Below, one piece after another: positions 8,610-16,988 of a DNA stretch of 64,000 nucleotides (position 1 is its first letter; the number at the start of each line of letters is the position of its first letter). This DNA is from Clostridiales bacterium (GTDB taxonomy: Bacteria; Bacillota; Clostridia; Lachnospirales; Lachnospiraceae). Made by a program: the position numbers and the translations under genes. Location of the stretch: NCBI GenBank assembly GCA_021202925.1, contig JAJQCD010000014.1, positions 62,001 to 126,000 of the forward strand, in the 5' to 3' direction. The notes beneath the pieces were generated by a model that saw only the letters and a list, made by a program, of their open reading frames with translations, searched no databases and was not told the origin of the DNA.

Positions 8610-9416
8610 TCACCACGCCCCCACATAACCGATGGTGACGCTGCTGTTCGCGGCGCCCGCCGCCATGGCCTCCGCAATGCCCTTGCCCTCACAGACCGCA
8701 TACAGGAATCCGGCGATAAAGCTGTCCCCGGCTCCCATGGTATCCACGACCTCGCAGGGTACGATCCCGCCGTAATAGAAGCGCGCCCCGTCATAAGCCA
8801 TACTGCCCTTCCCCCCGCGGGTTACCACCATGACCTTCGGCCCTTTTTCCTGCAATGCCGTCAGCTCGCCCTGAAGCTCCTCATCCGTTTTTTCATCGTC
8901 AGCGAAAAAACCATAATCCACATGGGCGATTGCCTTCACCGCGGCGGGATCATACGGCCGTGTAGCAAAGTCATAGGCCACCAGAACGCCGCGCTCCCGG
9001 AGCCGAAACAGTTCGTCCTCGATCGTCCCCCAGAGCCCGGTCACTACCATGTCATATCCCGCCAGGAACTCGATATCCGCATCATCCAGCCGGAAATCCG
9101 CCATGACTCCCTCTTCATATTCACCAAGAATCCGGTCGCCGTCTGCCAGTTTCACATGCGTCACTGCCGTTGCCCCTGGCAGGATTTTCATATGCGACAC
9201 ATCCACGCCTTTTCCCCGGATTGCCGCAATCATCTGCTTTCCGTAATCATCTGTCCCCACCGGGCCGACATAGGCTGTTTCCGCGCCCAGACGCGCCGCA
9301 TAGACGGCTACGTTAACCGGATTCCCACCGGGAAATGCCTTACCGGCTTCATCATAAATGTCCATGCAGTTATCACCTGCAGTAGCAATCCGGATTCTCT
9401 TCCTGTTCTCTGCCAT
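8610..9416 (-). CDS. frlD: Fructoselysine 6-kinase (PfkB family)
   Basis: ATP-dependent kinase that phosphorylates fructoselysine (the Amadori product of glucose and lysine) at C6, giving the substrate for FrlB. About 268 aa. The N-terminus IATAGDNCMDIYDEAGKAFPGGNPVNVAVY, the segment GEYEEGVMADF, and the C-terminal PfkB signature DTMGAGDSFIAGFLY with ending GYVGAW match the FrlD subgroup as I remember the E. coli enzyme. The start is uncertain: MAENRKRIRI (9416) fits the family, but ATGs at 9452 and 9476 are open too. It is the last gene of the PotABCD-like/frlB operon. A glucoselysine or other glycated amine substrate remains possible. Confidence 0.87.
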   Translation of the reverse strand: MAENRKRIRIATAGDNCMDIYDEAGKAFPGGNPVNVAVYAARLGAETAYVGPVGTDDYGKQMIAAIRGKGVDVSHMKILPGATAVTHVKLADGDRILGEYEEGVMADFRLDDADIEFLAGYDMVVTGLWGTIEDELFRLRERGVLVAYDFATRPYDPAAVKAIAHVDYGFFADDEKTDEELQGELTALQEKGPKVMVVTRGGKGSMAYDGARFYYGGIVPCEVVDTMGAGDSFIAGFLYAVCEGKGIAEAMAAGAANSSVTIGYVGAW

Positions 9417-9492
9417 TCTGTCTCTATTCCATTCCGATTTTCCCGGTTCCATAGTTCCTGCCTGATATCCTGTCATGCGGAATCACCGTCGT

Positions 9493-10488
9493 TCAATAAT
9501 CAAACTGGCGGTAATACCTGCGGATGACCATCGGATGGCAGTTGATCTGTTCCATATGCGCATCAATCCGCTGCGTCACCGCATGCATCACCAGATGGCT
9601 GATATTTCCCCGGTACTTTTCGCTGATCCCCTCCAGCGCATAATCCTTTGTATCGATAATCGTATAATTTGCGCATACCTTTGGCAGAAACGCAGCCACC
9701 CGTTCGCTCAGCTTCCGCTGCGAATCTTCTCCGATAAACACGGTCACCGGAGTATCTTTTTCAATCACCTCCAGTGTACCATGGAAGAACTCCGCACTGT
9801 GAATGGATTTGGTGCGAATCCAGTGCTGCTCCTCCCAGTAGCACATCGCATAAGAATAGGTCGCTCCATACTGATTCCCCGCGCCGACAAAATAATGCAG
9901 CCGGTCATTGCAATGCTTCTGCGCGAACTCCCGTCCAAACGCATCAGCCGATTTTTCCACCTCCACCAGTGCCTTAGCCAGACTGGCGTCCATCTCTTCA
10001 TAAAATTCATCGTAGTCGTCGAACTCACCGGCGTTCTTCATGAAGCGGTCCGCTACCATAAAGAATTTCAGCTGTTCATTCGATCGATAGGAAATCACGG
10101 CGTCCACCATCCCGGCAAGCGGTGCATCCGCCTTATCAATAAATCCAAGGATCTTTGCCCCTTCCGCCCTTGCCTTCCCTACCGCGGCGACCATCTCCGC
10201 CGTACTTCCTGATTCCGACGAACCGATCACAATCGTACCGGCTCCGATCCGCCGATTGCCCGTCGCCATATACTCTGCCGCGTTCTGCGAAAACAGCTCA
10301 ATCGCAGACCGCTCTTTCATATGAACCTCGGCCTGCAGGCATGACGCCCATGTGCCGCCAATTCCCATCCAGCAGATGTTGCGATATCCTTCTTCACAGA
10401 TCGCATCCACGATTTCCTCGATCTGGCCACGAAGCGCCAGCGCACCATTCACACTATCCAGCTGTTTCTGTTCGTCAAATTTTAGCAT
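9493..10488 (-). CDS. frlB: Fructoselysine-6-phosphate deglycase (SIS domain)
   Basis: SIS-fold enzyme predicted to cleave fructoselysine 6-phosphate into glucose 6-phosphate and lysine; cytosolic, no metal or cofactor expected. 331 aa. SIS features: ICWMGIGGTWASC near residue 38, IVIGSSESGSTAEMV near 90, and the FrlB-like C-terminal stretch HWIRTKSIHSAEFFHGTLEVI, ending HPMVIRRYYRQFDY. ATG at 10488 has GGAG nine bases ahead; a second ATG five codons upstream (10503) is possible. It sits directly before frlD and after the PotD-like binding protein. Glucose 6-phosphate released here would feed pgi-type central metabolism. A close relative acting on another glycated amino acid cannot be excluded. 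Confidence 0.85.
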   Translation of the reverse strand: MLKFDEQKQLDSVNGALALRGQIEEIVDAICEEGYRNICWMGIGGTWASCLQAEVHMKERSAIELFSQNAAEYMATGNRRIGAGTIVIGSSESGSTAEMVAAVGKARAEGAKILGFIDKADAPLAGMVDAVISYRSNEQLKFFMVADRFMKNAGEFDDYDEFYEEMDASLAKALVEVEKSADAFGREFAQKHCNDRLHYFVGAGNQYGATYSYAMCYWEEQHWIRTKSIHSAEFFHGTLEVIEKDTPVTVFIGEDSQRKLSERVAAFLPKVCANYTIIDTKDYALEGISEKYRGNISHLVMHAVTQRIDAHMEQINCHPMVIRRYYRQFDY

Positions 10489-10573
10489 ATTTTCTGTCTC
10501 CATTCTGTCTCGATTTCAGGCGTCGGCTCCCCGCCGCCGCTTTTGCGCTTTCCTGCATGACGGTCATAACACA

Positions 10574-10600
10574 GCCACCCCGGCGACACGCCAGGGTGGC
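10574..10600 (-). other. Strong intercistronic hairpin between PotD-like gene and frlB
   Basis: Perfect complementarity gccaccc/gggtggc and ggcg/cgcc around a single mismatch, with a three-base loop. No T-run follows on the minus strand, so it is more likely an mRNA-stabilising element that protects the binding-protein message than a terminator. Confidence 0.6.
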
Positions 10601-10620
10601 CATGGGAAGCTCTTCTTTTT

Positions 10621-11721
10621 TTATTCGCCAACCTTCAGTTTCTGATAATAATCGTTATAAATGGTCAGTGCCTCGCCAACATCCTCCTGGAAGAACACAT
10701 TTTCCTTGTAGGAAAAATCTCTCGCCGGATCGCTCTTATAGGAATCCGACGCCACCTCCACCGCCGCGTCATTCGGGCAGGAGTACGGGAACTCATCCAG
10801 ATTCGCCGCCATCACCTCCGGCGTACAGATATAATCCAGGAACTTTTCCGCCAGATCGATATGCTTCGCGCCTGTCGGAATCACATACAGGTCAATTCCC
10901 AGCTGGATCGCGTCGTCCGTGAAATCTGCAATGCGGATGGTATCCTTTTCCGCCATCGCCCAGGAAGCGTTTCCATCATAGGTAATGGCAACGGAAGCAG
11001 TTCCATTGGTCAGGTTCTGTTCCGCATTGCCGTAGGCGACAACATTCGCGTTGAACTGCACCAGCCACTCATAAGCCTCTGCGATCTCACTCTCCTCCGT
11101 CGAGTTCGGGTCATAACCGAGGGCAATCAAAGCAATCGGGAACAGATTTCTCGCACCATCAATGGTGGATATCTTGCCCGCCAGCGACGGATCCAGCAGA
11201 TCGTTATAGCAGGTAATCTCAACCGGACAGGTTTCTGAATCATAAACAACATAAATATAATTCATCAGGTAAGGGACGCAATACCCTTTGGAAACCCAGT
11301 ATGTATCATTCAGATTGGCCGAATTGGGGACATTGTCCAGATTAATCTCCTGCACATAGCCGCCCGCAATCAGCGATTCCATATATGCGTCGCAGGTCAT
11401 GATCAGGTCATACTCATCCCCGCCGCCGGCCGTCAGCTTGTTGATGGCATCCGCATTGTCACTCATATAGGAAAGATTGATCGTGCAGTTGTTTTCCTTC
11501 TCAAAATTCGCAATCAGGTCATCGGAAATATATTGCTGCCACATATAAATATTCAGCTCCGTACTTCCCGCGTCCGCTGACGCCTCCGCCTGGGTCGAAG
11601 TGGTGCCCGCAGACGCCTCCGCACTGCCTGCCCCCGAATCCGAACTACTGCCTGTGCCGCATGCCGCCAGGGTCAGAGCCAGTGCCCCGGTAAGCAAAAC
11701 GGCTGTCCATGTTTTCTTCAT
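10621..11721 (-). CDS. PotD-like ABC transporter substrate-binding lipoprotein
   Basis: Extracellular binding lipoprotein of the spermidine/putrescine (PotD/PotF) family, 366 aa. Lipobox TLAACGTGS, a Ser/Ala/Thr linker, then LNIYMWQQYISDDLIANFEKEN as in PotD. The residues that contact polyamine in E. coli PotD appear changed: the D-A-R-E segment reads GARN here, the WNGS segment reads YDGN, and the Trp of WMDS is Gly. The substrate is therefore probably not a polyamine. Being immediately upstream of frlB-frlD, it may bind fructoselysine or another glycated amino acid. Its ATG follows GAGGAACAGAG. This is an inference from context and remembered PotD residues. Confidence 0.87.
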   Translation of the reverse strand: MKKTWTAVLLTGALALTLAACGTGSSSDSGAGSAEASAGTTSTQAEASADAGSTELNIYMWQQYISDDLIANFEKENNCTINLSYMSDNADAINKLTAGGGDEYDLIMTCDAYMESLIAGGYVQEINLDNVPNSANLNDTYWVSKGYCVPYLMNYIYVVYDSETCPVEITCYNDLLDPSLAGKISTIDGARNLFPIALIALGYDPNSTEESEIAEAYEWLVQFNANVVAYGNAEQNLTNGTASVAITYDGNASWAMAEKDTIRIADFTDDAIQLGIDLYVIPTGAKHIDLAEKFLDYICTPEVMAANLDEFPYSCPNDAAVEVASDSYKSDPARDFSYKENVFFQEDVGEALTIYNDYYQKLKVGE

Positions 11722-11734
11722 TCTCTGTTCCTCC

Positions 11735-12553
11735 TCATTTTTTTGTTCCTCTGTGGAAAGCTTTCAGAATCATATTATTCAAAATCATCGCCGCAACGAT
11801 GACCAGAATCATAATTGTTGTCAATGCGTTCACATCCGGTGTCACACCGGTTCGGCTCATTGACAGAATCAGCACCGGCAGAGTCGACTGTTTCGCCCCG
11901 GCCAGCATATTACTCATGACGACGTCATCAAAAGACAGGGTAAACGCCAGAAATGCCGCGCTCATAACACCCGGAAAGATATTCGGCAACGTCACGCGCA
12001 GAAATGTCTGCACCCGGTCCGCACCCAGATCCATGCTGGCTTCCTCCAGCGTCTCGTTGTCCCCGCTGATTCGTCCCTTAATCGTCACAACCGCATAGGG
12101 AATACAGAAGGTACAATGTCCGATCAGAATCGTTCCCAGTCCAAGCGCCACCCCGATCTTCATGAAAATGATCAGCAGCGCCACCGCCATGACGATCTCC
12201 GGCACGATAATCGGAATATACAACAGGTTGTTGATATATTTCTTCATTTTAAACTCATATCGTTTCAATCCCAGCGCACCAATCGTTCCAATGAAAACAG
12301 ACAGCAGCGTACTCAGCACTGCAATCAGAAGGCTGTACACCAGACTGCCCACCAGCGAAGAATTGGAAAAGAGTTTTGCGTACCACTGCGTCGTAAATCC
12401 GTTCCAGTAATAATTGTATCTCTGGTCATTAAATGAAAAGATCATCATCACCGCAACCGGCAGGTAAAGCACAGCATAGATCAGGAATACATACCCATTG
12501 CAAAGCCGGTTCCAGCGCCTTTTCTTCTTTGCTATTCTTGATTCCTTCATCAT
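11735..12553 (-). CDS. PotC-like ABC transporter permease
   Basis: Second inner-membrane permease of the PotABCD-like importer, 272 aa with about six transmembrane helices. The N-terminus NGYVFLIYAVLYLPVAVMMIFSFN is typical of PotC, and the EAA loop is LEEASMDLGADRVQTFLRVTLPNIFPG. The start codon overlaps the PotB stop as ATGA, so the two are translationally coupled. The binding protein follows after 13 bases. Confidence 0.92.
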   Translation of the reverse strand: MMKESRIAKKKRRWNRLCNGYVFLIYAVLYLPVAVMMIFSFNDQRYNYYWNGFTTQWYAKLFSNSSLVGSLVYSLLIAVLSTLLSVFIGTIGALGLKRYEFKMKKYINNLLYIPIIVPEIVMAVALLIIFMKIGVALGLGTILIGHCTFCIPYAVVTIKGRISGDNETLEEASMDLGADRVQTFLRVTLPNIFPGVMSAAFLAFTLSFDDVVMSNMLAGAKQSTLPVLILSMSRTGVTPDVNALTTIMILVIVAAMILNNMILKAFHRGTKK

Positions 12554-13443
12554 ACCACCTCCATGTCATCGATCTTCGCAAATCTCGTATAGATGAAGAT
12601 CAGCAGCATGGTAACCAGAATCAGCAGCACCGAAAGCGCCGCACCAAGCGGCCAGTTTCGAATCGAACCGAACTGGTTCTTGATAATATTACCGATGTAA
12701 AGCACCTTGCCACCGCCCAGCATGTCCGTCACGGTATAAATACCAAGGCTCGGAATGAACACAAGAATGATCGCCGAAAAAATCCCCGGAAACGTAATCG
12801 GCAGCGTAATCCTTGTAAACGTCGTCACCGCATCCGCCCCCAGATCAGCGGAAGCCTCAAGAAGTGACTTCTCCAGCTTTTCTATCGTGCTGTATAATGG
12901 CAGCACCGCGAACGGCAGCATATTGGTAATCAGGCCGAGCATGACCAGACCATCCGTATAGACAAACGTGATCGGCTCACGGACCAGGCCGTGTCCCGTC
13001 AGGAAATTGTTCACCGGCCCGCTGGTCTGAAACAGCAGCAGCCAGCTGTTCAGGCGCATCAGCGAATTGGTCCAGAACGGAATCATAATCAGCGTCACCA
13101 GCTTCGCCGCCGTCTCCTTCGGCTTGCGGGCAATAATGTAGGCAAGCGGATAACCAAACAGCAGACAGGCCACGGTCGTAATCCCCGCCGCTTTCAAAGA
13201 CTTCAGCACGACCTTGAAATAGGTCGGATCCAGAATGGTCTGGTAGCTTTCCAGGGAGAACTCATAGACGACATCGCCAAACACACCCCTGGACATAAAG
13301 CTGATATAAATGACATACAGCATTGGCAGCGCCACAAACAGGACCATCCACACAGATACCGGACCCGCCATGGCCAGAACCGGGATCCGGTTCTTCTTTC
13401 GCGGAGCCGACATTCCGTCAGAAACGATATTTTTTCCGTTCAT
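12550..13443 (-). CDS. PotB-like ABC transporter permease
   Basis: First inner-membrane permease of the PotABCD-like importer, 297 aa with six predicted helices. MAGPVSVWMVLFVALPMLYVIYISF is the first helix region; the EAA loop is LLEASADLGADAVTTFTRITLPITFPG. It pairs with the PotC-like protein. The ATG overlaps the ATPase stop by four bases (ATGA). Confidence 0.92.
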   Translation of the reverse strand: MNGKNIVSDGMSAPRKKNRIPVLAMAGPVSVWMVLFVALPMLYVIYISFMSRGVFGDVVYEFSLESYQTILDPTYFKVVLKSLKAAGITTVACLLFGYPLAYIIARKPKETAAKLVTLIMIPFWTNSLMRLNSWLLLFQTSGPVNNFLTGHGLVREPITFVYTDGLVMLGLITNMLPFAVLPLYSTIEKLEKSLLEASADLGADAVTTFTRITLPITFPGIFSAIILVFIPSLGIYTVTDMLGGGKVLYIGNIIKNQFGSIRNWPLGAALSVLLILVTMLLIFIYTRFAKIDDMEVV

Positions 13444-14525
13444 CCCATCGCCTCCTGACCGCTCTTGCGGATTGCCACAGCTTTTTCAGGGTTCCAGAAC
13501 ACATATACCCGATCTCCCTCTGAGACCGAATGATCCTGTTCAAAACGGGAATACTTCACTTCCTGTCCATTTTTCAGGTCGAGCGCCGTTTTAACTACGG
13601 TTCCCTGGTAGATAAAATCCTTCACCGTTCCCGGCAGGTCAAATCCTTCTGCCGACTCACGACTCACCATCATGTATTCCGGACGAATCGCCACATGCAT
13701 CTCTTCTCCAACCGCAAAGCCTTCTCCGCAGACACGCATCCGCCCCGCTTCCGTCTGCACCGTCAGCACTTCCCCATCGATCTCTCTCACTTTTCCGTCA
13801 AAGATATTCGACTCACCGATGAATCCCGCAACAAATTTCGTCTTCGGATGATCGTAAATCTCCGCCGGCACATCCAGCTGCTCGATCACACCCTCATGCA
13901 TAACCGCAATCCGGTCGCTCATGGTCAGCGCTTCCTCCTGATCGTGCGTGACATAGATAAAGGTGATGCCCAATTTCTTCTGCAGGCGCTTCAGTTCAAT
14001 CTGCATCTGCTTGCGCAGCTTCAGATCCAGTGCGCCCAACGGCTCATCCAGCAACAGCACCCGCGGCTGATTCACCAGCGCCCTGGCGATCGCCACACGC
14101 TGCTTCTGCCCACCCGACAGTTCATCCGGCTTGCGCTTCTCATAGCCTTCCAGCTGCACCATCCGCAGCATTTCGCCCACCCGCTTTTCGATCTCCGCTT
14201 TCGGAACCTTCTTAATCGTCAGGCCATACGCCACATTTTTAAAGACCGTCATATGCGGGAACAAAGCATAGTTCTGAAAGACCGTATTGACATTTCTCTG
14301 AAACGGTTCCTTGTTCTCAATGCTCTCTCCCTCTACCCGGATTACACCGGCTGACGCTTCCTCGAATCCCGCGATCATACGCAGTGTCGTCGTCTTGCCG
14401 CATCCGGACGGCCCCAGCAACGTCAGAAACTCCCCCTCTCCGATCTCAAGATTCATCTTCTTGACGACCAGATTGGAACCATAACGCTTTTCCACCCCTT
14501 CCAGCGAAATAATCGGCTTGTCCAT
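13440..14525 (-). CDS. PotA-like ABC transporter ATP-binding protein
   Basis: ATPase of the PotABCD-like importer, 361 aa, the normal length for PotA. Walker A GPSGCGKTT, Q-loop VFQNYALFPHMT, signature LSGGQKQR, Walker B LLLDEPLGALDLK, H-loop YVTHDQEEA. The C-terminal TOBE-type regulatory domain runs from about residue 240 (MHVAIRPEYMMVS). It is the first gene of a six-gene operon that ends in frlB and frlD, with its own promoter upstream. A GGGGG site precedes the ATG. Confidence 0.93.
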   Translation of the reverse strand: MDKPIISLEGVEKRYGSNLVVKKMNLEIGEGEFLTLLGPSGCGKTTTLRMIAGFEEASAGVIRVEGESIENKEPFQRNVNTVFQNYALFPHMTVFKNVAYGLTIKKVPKAEIEKRVGEMLRMVQLEGYEKRKPDELSGGQKQRVAIARALVNQPRVLLLDEPLGALDLKLRKQMQIELKRLQKKLGITFIYVTHDQEEALTMSDRIAVMHEGVIEQLDVPAEIYDHPKTKFVAGFIGESNIFDGKVREIDGEVLTVQTEAGRMRVCGEGFAVGEEMHVAIRPEYMMVSRESAEGFDLPGTVKDFIYQGTVVKTALDLKNGQEVKYSRFEQDHSVSEGDRVYVFWNPEKAVAIRKSGQEAMG

Positions 14526-14558
14526 TGCCGTGTCCCCCTCTCTTTTCTCCTGTCTTGT

Positions 14559-14587
14559 ACTATAACAATTTTTTGTCTAAAGTGCAA
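14559..14587 (-). promoter_or_regulatory. Extended -10 promoter of the PotABCD-like/frl operon
   Basis: On the minus strand TTGCAC (14582-14587), a 17-base spacer ending TTGT, and TATAGT (14559-14564); the TGN before the -10 gives an extended -10. It is the only good promoter before the six genes. Confidence 0.7.
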
Positions 14588-14690
14588 TCCATTTTCCTCT
14601 TATTTTTCTGAATTTTATTTACAAATCATGCGGCTGTCAGAAATACAAAGTCGCGAAACCTGTCACCAACTGCTTCTTTCATGCACTTTA

Positions 14691-14725
14691 GCGGAAAAAG
14701 GAGATGTGCCACGCACATCCCCTTC
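14691..14725 (-). terminator. Terminator of the kinase/FHA island
   Basis: On the minus strand GGGGATGTGC-GTG-GCACATCTCC is a 10-bp stem followed by TTTTTCCG. It follows the DUF975-FHA gene, the last gene of the island, and precedes the pot/frl promoter. Confidence 0.85.
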
Positions 14726-14765
14726 TTCGGTATCCTTTCCCTGTTAAATATAACTGTTTCAGGCG

Positions 14766-15821
14766 TCATTTGCAATCCAGTATAAAAATATCCGCGCTTG
14801 TCCCAAGCTGCAGATAGGTGCCCGGCATGATATCGACCGTCTGTCCCTTTGGAAGTCGTCCCGCCTGCATATTGTAGGTCCCGAAGCTGGACAGATCCGT
14901 CACACGGAATTTCTGCCCGTCGAACTCCACCGTCAGATGCAGCCTGGAAACCTCCGGCGACTGAATGACCACGTTGCATTTCGACGCATCGCGTCCAATC
15001 CGGATGACCGCGCCGCGATCGACCGGAATATTCGCCCCGGTGAATTCTCCTTCCACACCGATCAGATATCCCTTCTTTTCATTCTGTGAAAGAACCGGAG
15101 ATGCACCCTTTGTCTCCCGTACCGTTGCTCGTTCCGGTATCGCAGGAGCGCTGTCCGCAGACACCGCCGCCCTGGGGGCCGATTCATATCCGGCAGCCGC
15201 TCCCTGCGGGGCGTCATACACTTCATGCCGCGCCGGAACGCGCCCTTCGAGCCGCTGCTCCTTGAGGGTCAGATAGAGTTCCGCGCTCGTCGCATGGATA
15301 TAAGGCAGCACCAGAAGCAGGCCGACACCGCACACAACTGCGCCGAGAAGAATCCATCCCAGGAAAGACAATCCCAGCACAAAAAGCGCCATCTTGTTGC
15401 CGTCCATCATTTCCTTGCTCATGCGGAAAATCTCTTTTCTGCTCTTCTCCGGATAGTCAACAGCCAGATACGGAACCATCGCATACTCGTAGGACTTGAT
15501 GATTCCCGGAATAAAGAACAGAAGCGACCACAGGAAGGTAAACAGGTTCCTGCAGAATATGATGCCGCAGCAACGCAGGAACTGGCCGCCGCTGAATCCA
15601 TGAAACAGTTCGCCTGCGCCCGCGTTTTCCTGTCTGCGCTCGCTGTTCAGGAAATAGCTGTACAGTCCGATTTCCAGCAAATATCCGACAAGGATATTAA
15701 GCGGCGGAACGATCGTTATCCCTGAAAGAAGGAAATAAATAATCAGTGTCAGTACCGCGCTCCAGTAATATTTTTTCAGGCTTTTCTTCGCCCTCGTTTT
15801 CAGTTCTGCCCTGGTCCACAT
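14766..15821 (-). CDS. DUF975 membrane protein fused to a C-terminal FHA domain
   Basis: Polytopic membrane protein (351 aa) whose N-terminal 205 residues look like DUF975: MWTRAELKTRAKKSLKKYYW, then several helices, with LFFIPGIIKSYEYAMVPYLAVD and FRMSKEMMDGNK as hallmarks. A flexible linker follows, then an FHA domain from about residue 255: IRIGRDASKCNVVI, SPEVSRLHLTV, DLSSFGTYN. FHA domains bind phosphothreonine, so this is probably a membrane target or anchor for the kinases encoded upstream. AAGGAG lies eight bases before the ATG. It is the last gene of the island. DUF975 alone has no known activity that I can name. Confidence 0.85.
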   Translation of the reverse strand: MWTRAELKTRAKKSLKKYYWSAVLTLIIYFLLSGITIVPPLNILVGYLLEIGLYSYFLNSERRQENAGAGELFHGFSGGQFLRCCGIIFCRNLFTFLWSLLFFIPGIIKSYEYAMVPYLAVDYPEKSRKEIFRMSKEMMDGNKMALFVLGLSFLGWILLGAVVCGVGLLLVLPYIHATSAELYLTLKEQRLEGRVPARHEVYDAPQGAAAGYESAPRAAVSADSAPAIPERATVRETKGASPVLSQNEKKGYLIGVEGEFTGANIPVDRGAVIRIGRDASKCNVVIQSPEVSRLHLTVEFDGQKFRVTDLSSFGTYNMQAGRLPKGQTVDIMPGTYLQLGTSADIFILDCK

Positions 15822-15850
15822 GTTTCATACTCCTTACCATTCTTTTTTCC

Positions 15851-15883
15851 GTGCGGCTGCCGCACAACAGCCGGCAGCCACAC
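15851..15883 (-). other. Intercistronic hairpin
   Basis: A 12-bp stem with one mismatch (gtgcggctgccg/cggcagccacac) and a nine-base loop, between the cell-wall-repeat gene and the DUF975-FHA gene. No T-run on the minus strand, so a processing or stability element is more likely than a terminator. Confidence 0.5.
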
Positions 15884-15903
15884 CCGTGATTTACCACTTA
15901 CAA

Positions 15904-16755
15904 TCAGTCGTCGTAATCGTAATCATCTTCGTCATAATCATCCCAGTAATCGTCGCTGTCATAATATCCGCGTTCCACATCATAGATATACTCTTTGATC
16001 TGCTCTTCGGTTGCGTTCAACGCGGAAAGCTGCCGGGTCACCTTATCCTCCCAGTTGGCCCGCTTGGTCGCGCGTCTGGTCGAGGAGGTTGCGGTCAGGA
16101 CATTCTCCTTATATTGCTCATACAGATCTTCCATTTTCTCTTCGATCCGATCCTGATTGTCCTGCTGGACTTCCTCCTGCAGCTGCGACATTGCGTCACC
16201 GCCCAGATAAGGTCTCCAGGACTCATCGGTCGCGGACGTCGCCGCATTCTTGAAATCGATCGACCCATCGTTGTTGAAACGCAGCATCAGACCATCCTTC
16301 TCAATGATCTCGCCGGTTCGCAGACTGCCGTCCGCCTGTGCCTGGTACATGCTTCCGCCAACGGTGAAATTTGTGCTGTACTTCATCGCCCCGGTACTTT
16401 CATCCAGGTAATAACGTTTGCCGCCCAGATCCAAGAATCCGGTCTTCATGGCGCCGCTGGCATCCAGATAATAATACTCATCATTCACCAGCACCCAGCC
16501 GGTCTGCATCACACCGGACGCATCGGAATAATACCAGACTCCGTCCTTCTGATACCAGCTGGAAGCCGCCATATGTCCGGTCCCATCAAAGAAATACCAG
16601 GCTCCGTCGATCTGCATAAACTGATCGCTGGCGCGGCTGCCGCTATCATTCAGATAGTAATAACCAGCTTCATCCTGCTCCCAGCCCGCATAGACCGGAA
16701 AAACTGCCGCCAGTGTCATAACCGCTGCTGCGACTCCAATACTCCACTTCTTCAT
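15904..16755 (-). CDS. Secreted choline-binding-like cell-wall repeat protein with acidic tail
   Basis: Exported protein, 283 aa. A Sec signal peptide (MKKWSIGVAAAVMTLAAVFPVYAG) is followed by about six choline-binding-type repeats of the GxWYYxDxxGxMxTGW kind (GAWYFFDGTGHM, GVWYYSDASGVMQTGW, EYYYLDASGAMKTGF), which normally bind teichoic-acid choline or other wall polymers. Residues from about 175 form a helical, charged region (MSQLQEEVQQDNQDRIEEKMEDLYEQY). The last 20 residues are almost only Asp and Tyr. Placed between the PASTA kinase and the DUF975-FHA gene, it may be a wall-located partner of the kinases. No enzymatic domain is visible. Confidence 0.82.
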   Translation of the reverse strand: MKKWSIGVAAAVMTLAAVFPVYAGWEQDEAGYYYLNDSGSRASDQFMQIDGAWYFFDGTGHMAASSWYQKDGVWYYSDASGVMQTGWVLVNDEYYYLDASGAMKTGFLDLGGKRYYLDESTGAMKYSTNFTVGGSMYQAQADGSLRTGEIIEKDGLMLRFNNDGSIDFKNAATSATDESWRPYLGGDAMSQLQEEVQQDNQDRIEEKMEDLYEQYKENVLTATSSTRRATKRANWEDKVTRQLSALNATEEQIKEYIYDVERGYYDSDDYWDDYDEDDYDYDD

Positions 16756-16820
16756 GTTTGTTCCTCCTTTTCTTTTTCCTGCCAGCGCGGGATTTCCCGC
16801 ACGGCATTATGATCCTATAC

Positions 16821-16988
16821 CTACCATCCTTCAATACCGCCGAACAGATCATCGTCGAGCGAACCAGCTGTCGTCTCCGGCGCTGCGGTAGTTTCCGGCG
16901 CTGCCGTCGTTTCCGGCGCCGCTGTCGTCGGTGCGGCCGTCGTTGGCGCTGCGGTGGTTTCCGGCACCGGTGCCTGAGTCGCAGCCGG
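16821..16988 (-). other. Severed C-terminal tail of the PASTA kinase, downstream of an in-frame amber codon
   Basis: Reading past the TAG at 16989-16991 in the same frame gives 55 uninterrupted codons: PAATQAPVPETTAAPTTAAP, more PETTAA repeats, then AGSLDDDLFGGIEGW and a TAG. The repeat composition equals the tail of the neighbouring pseudokinase, so this was, or is, part of the kinase. The stop could be a CAG-to-TAG mutation, a sequencing error or a readthrough site. Confidence 0.75.
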
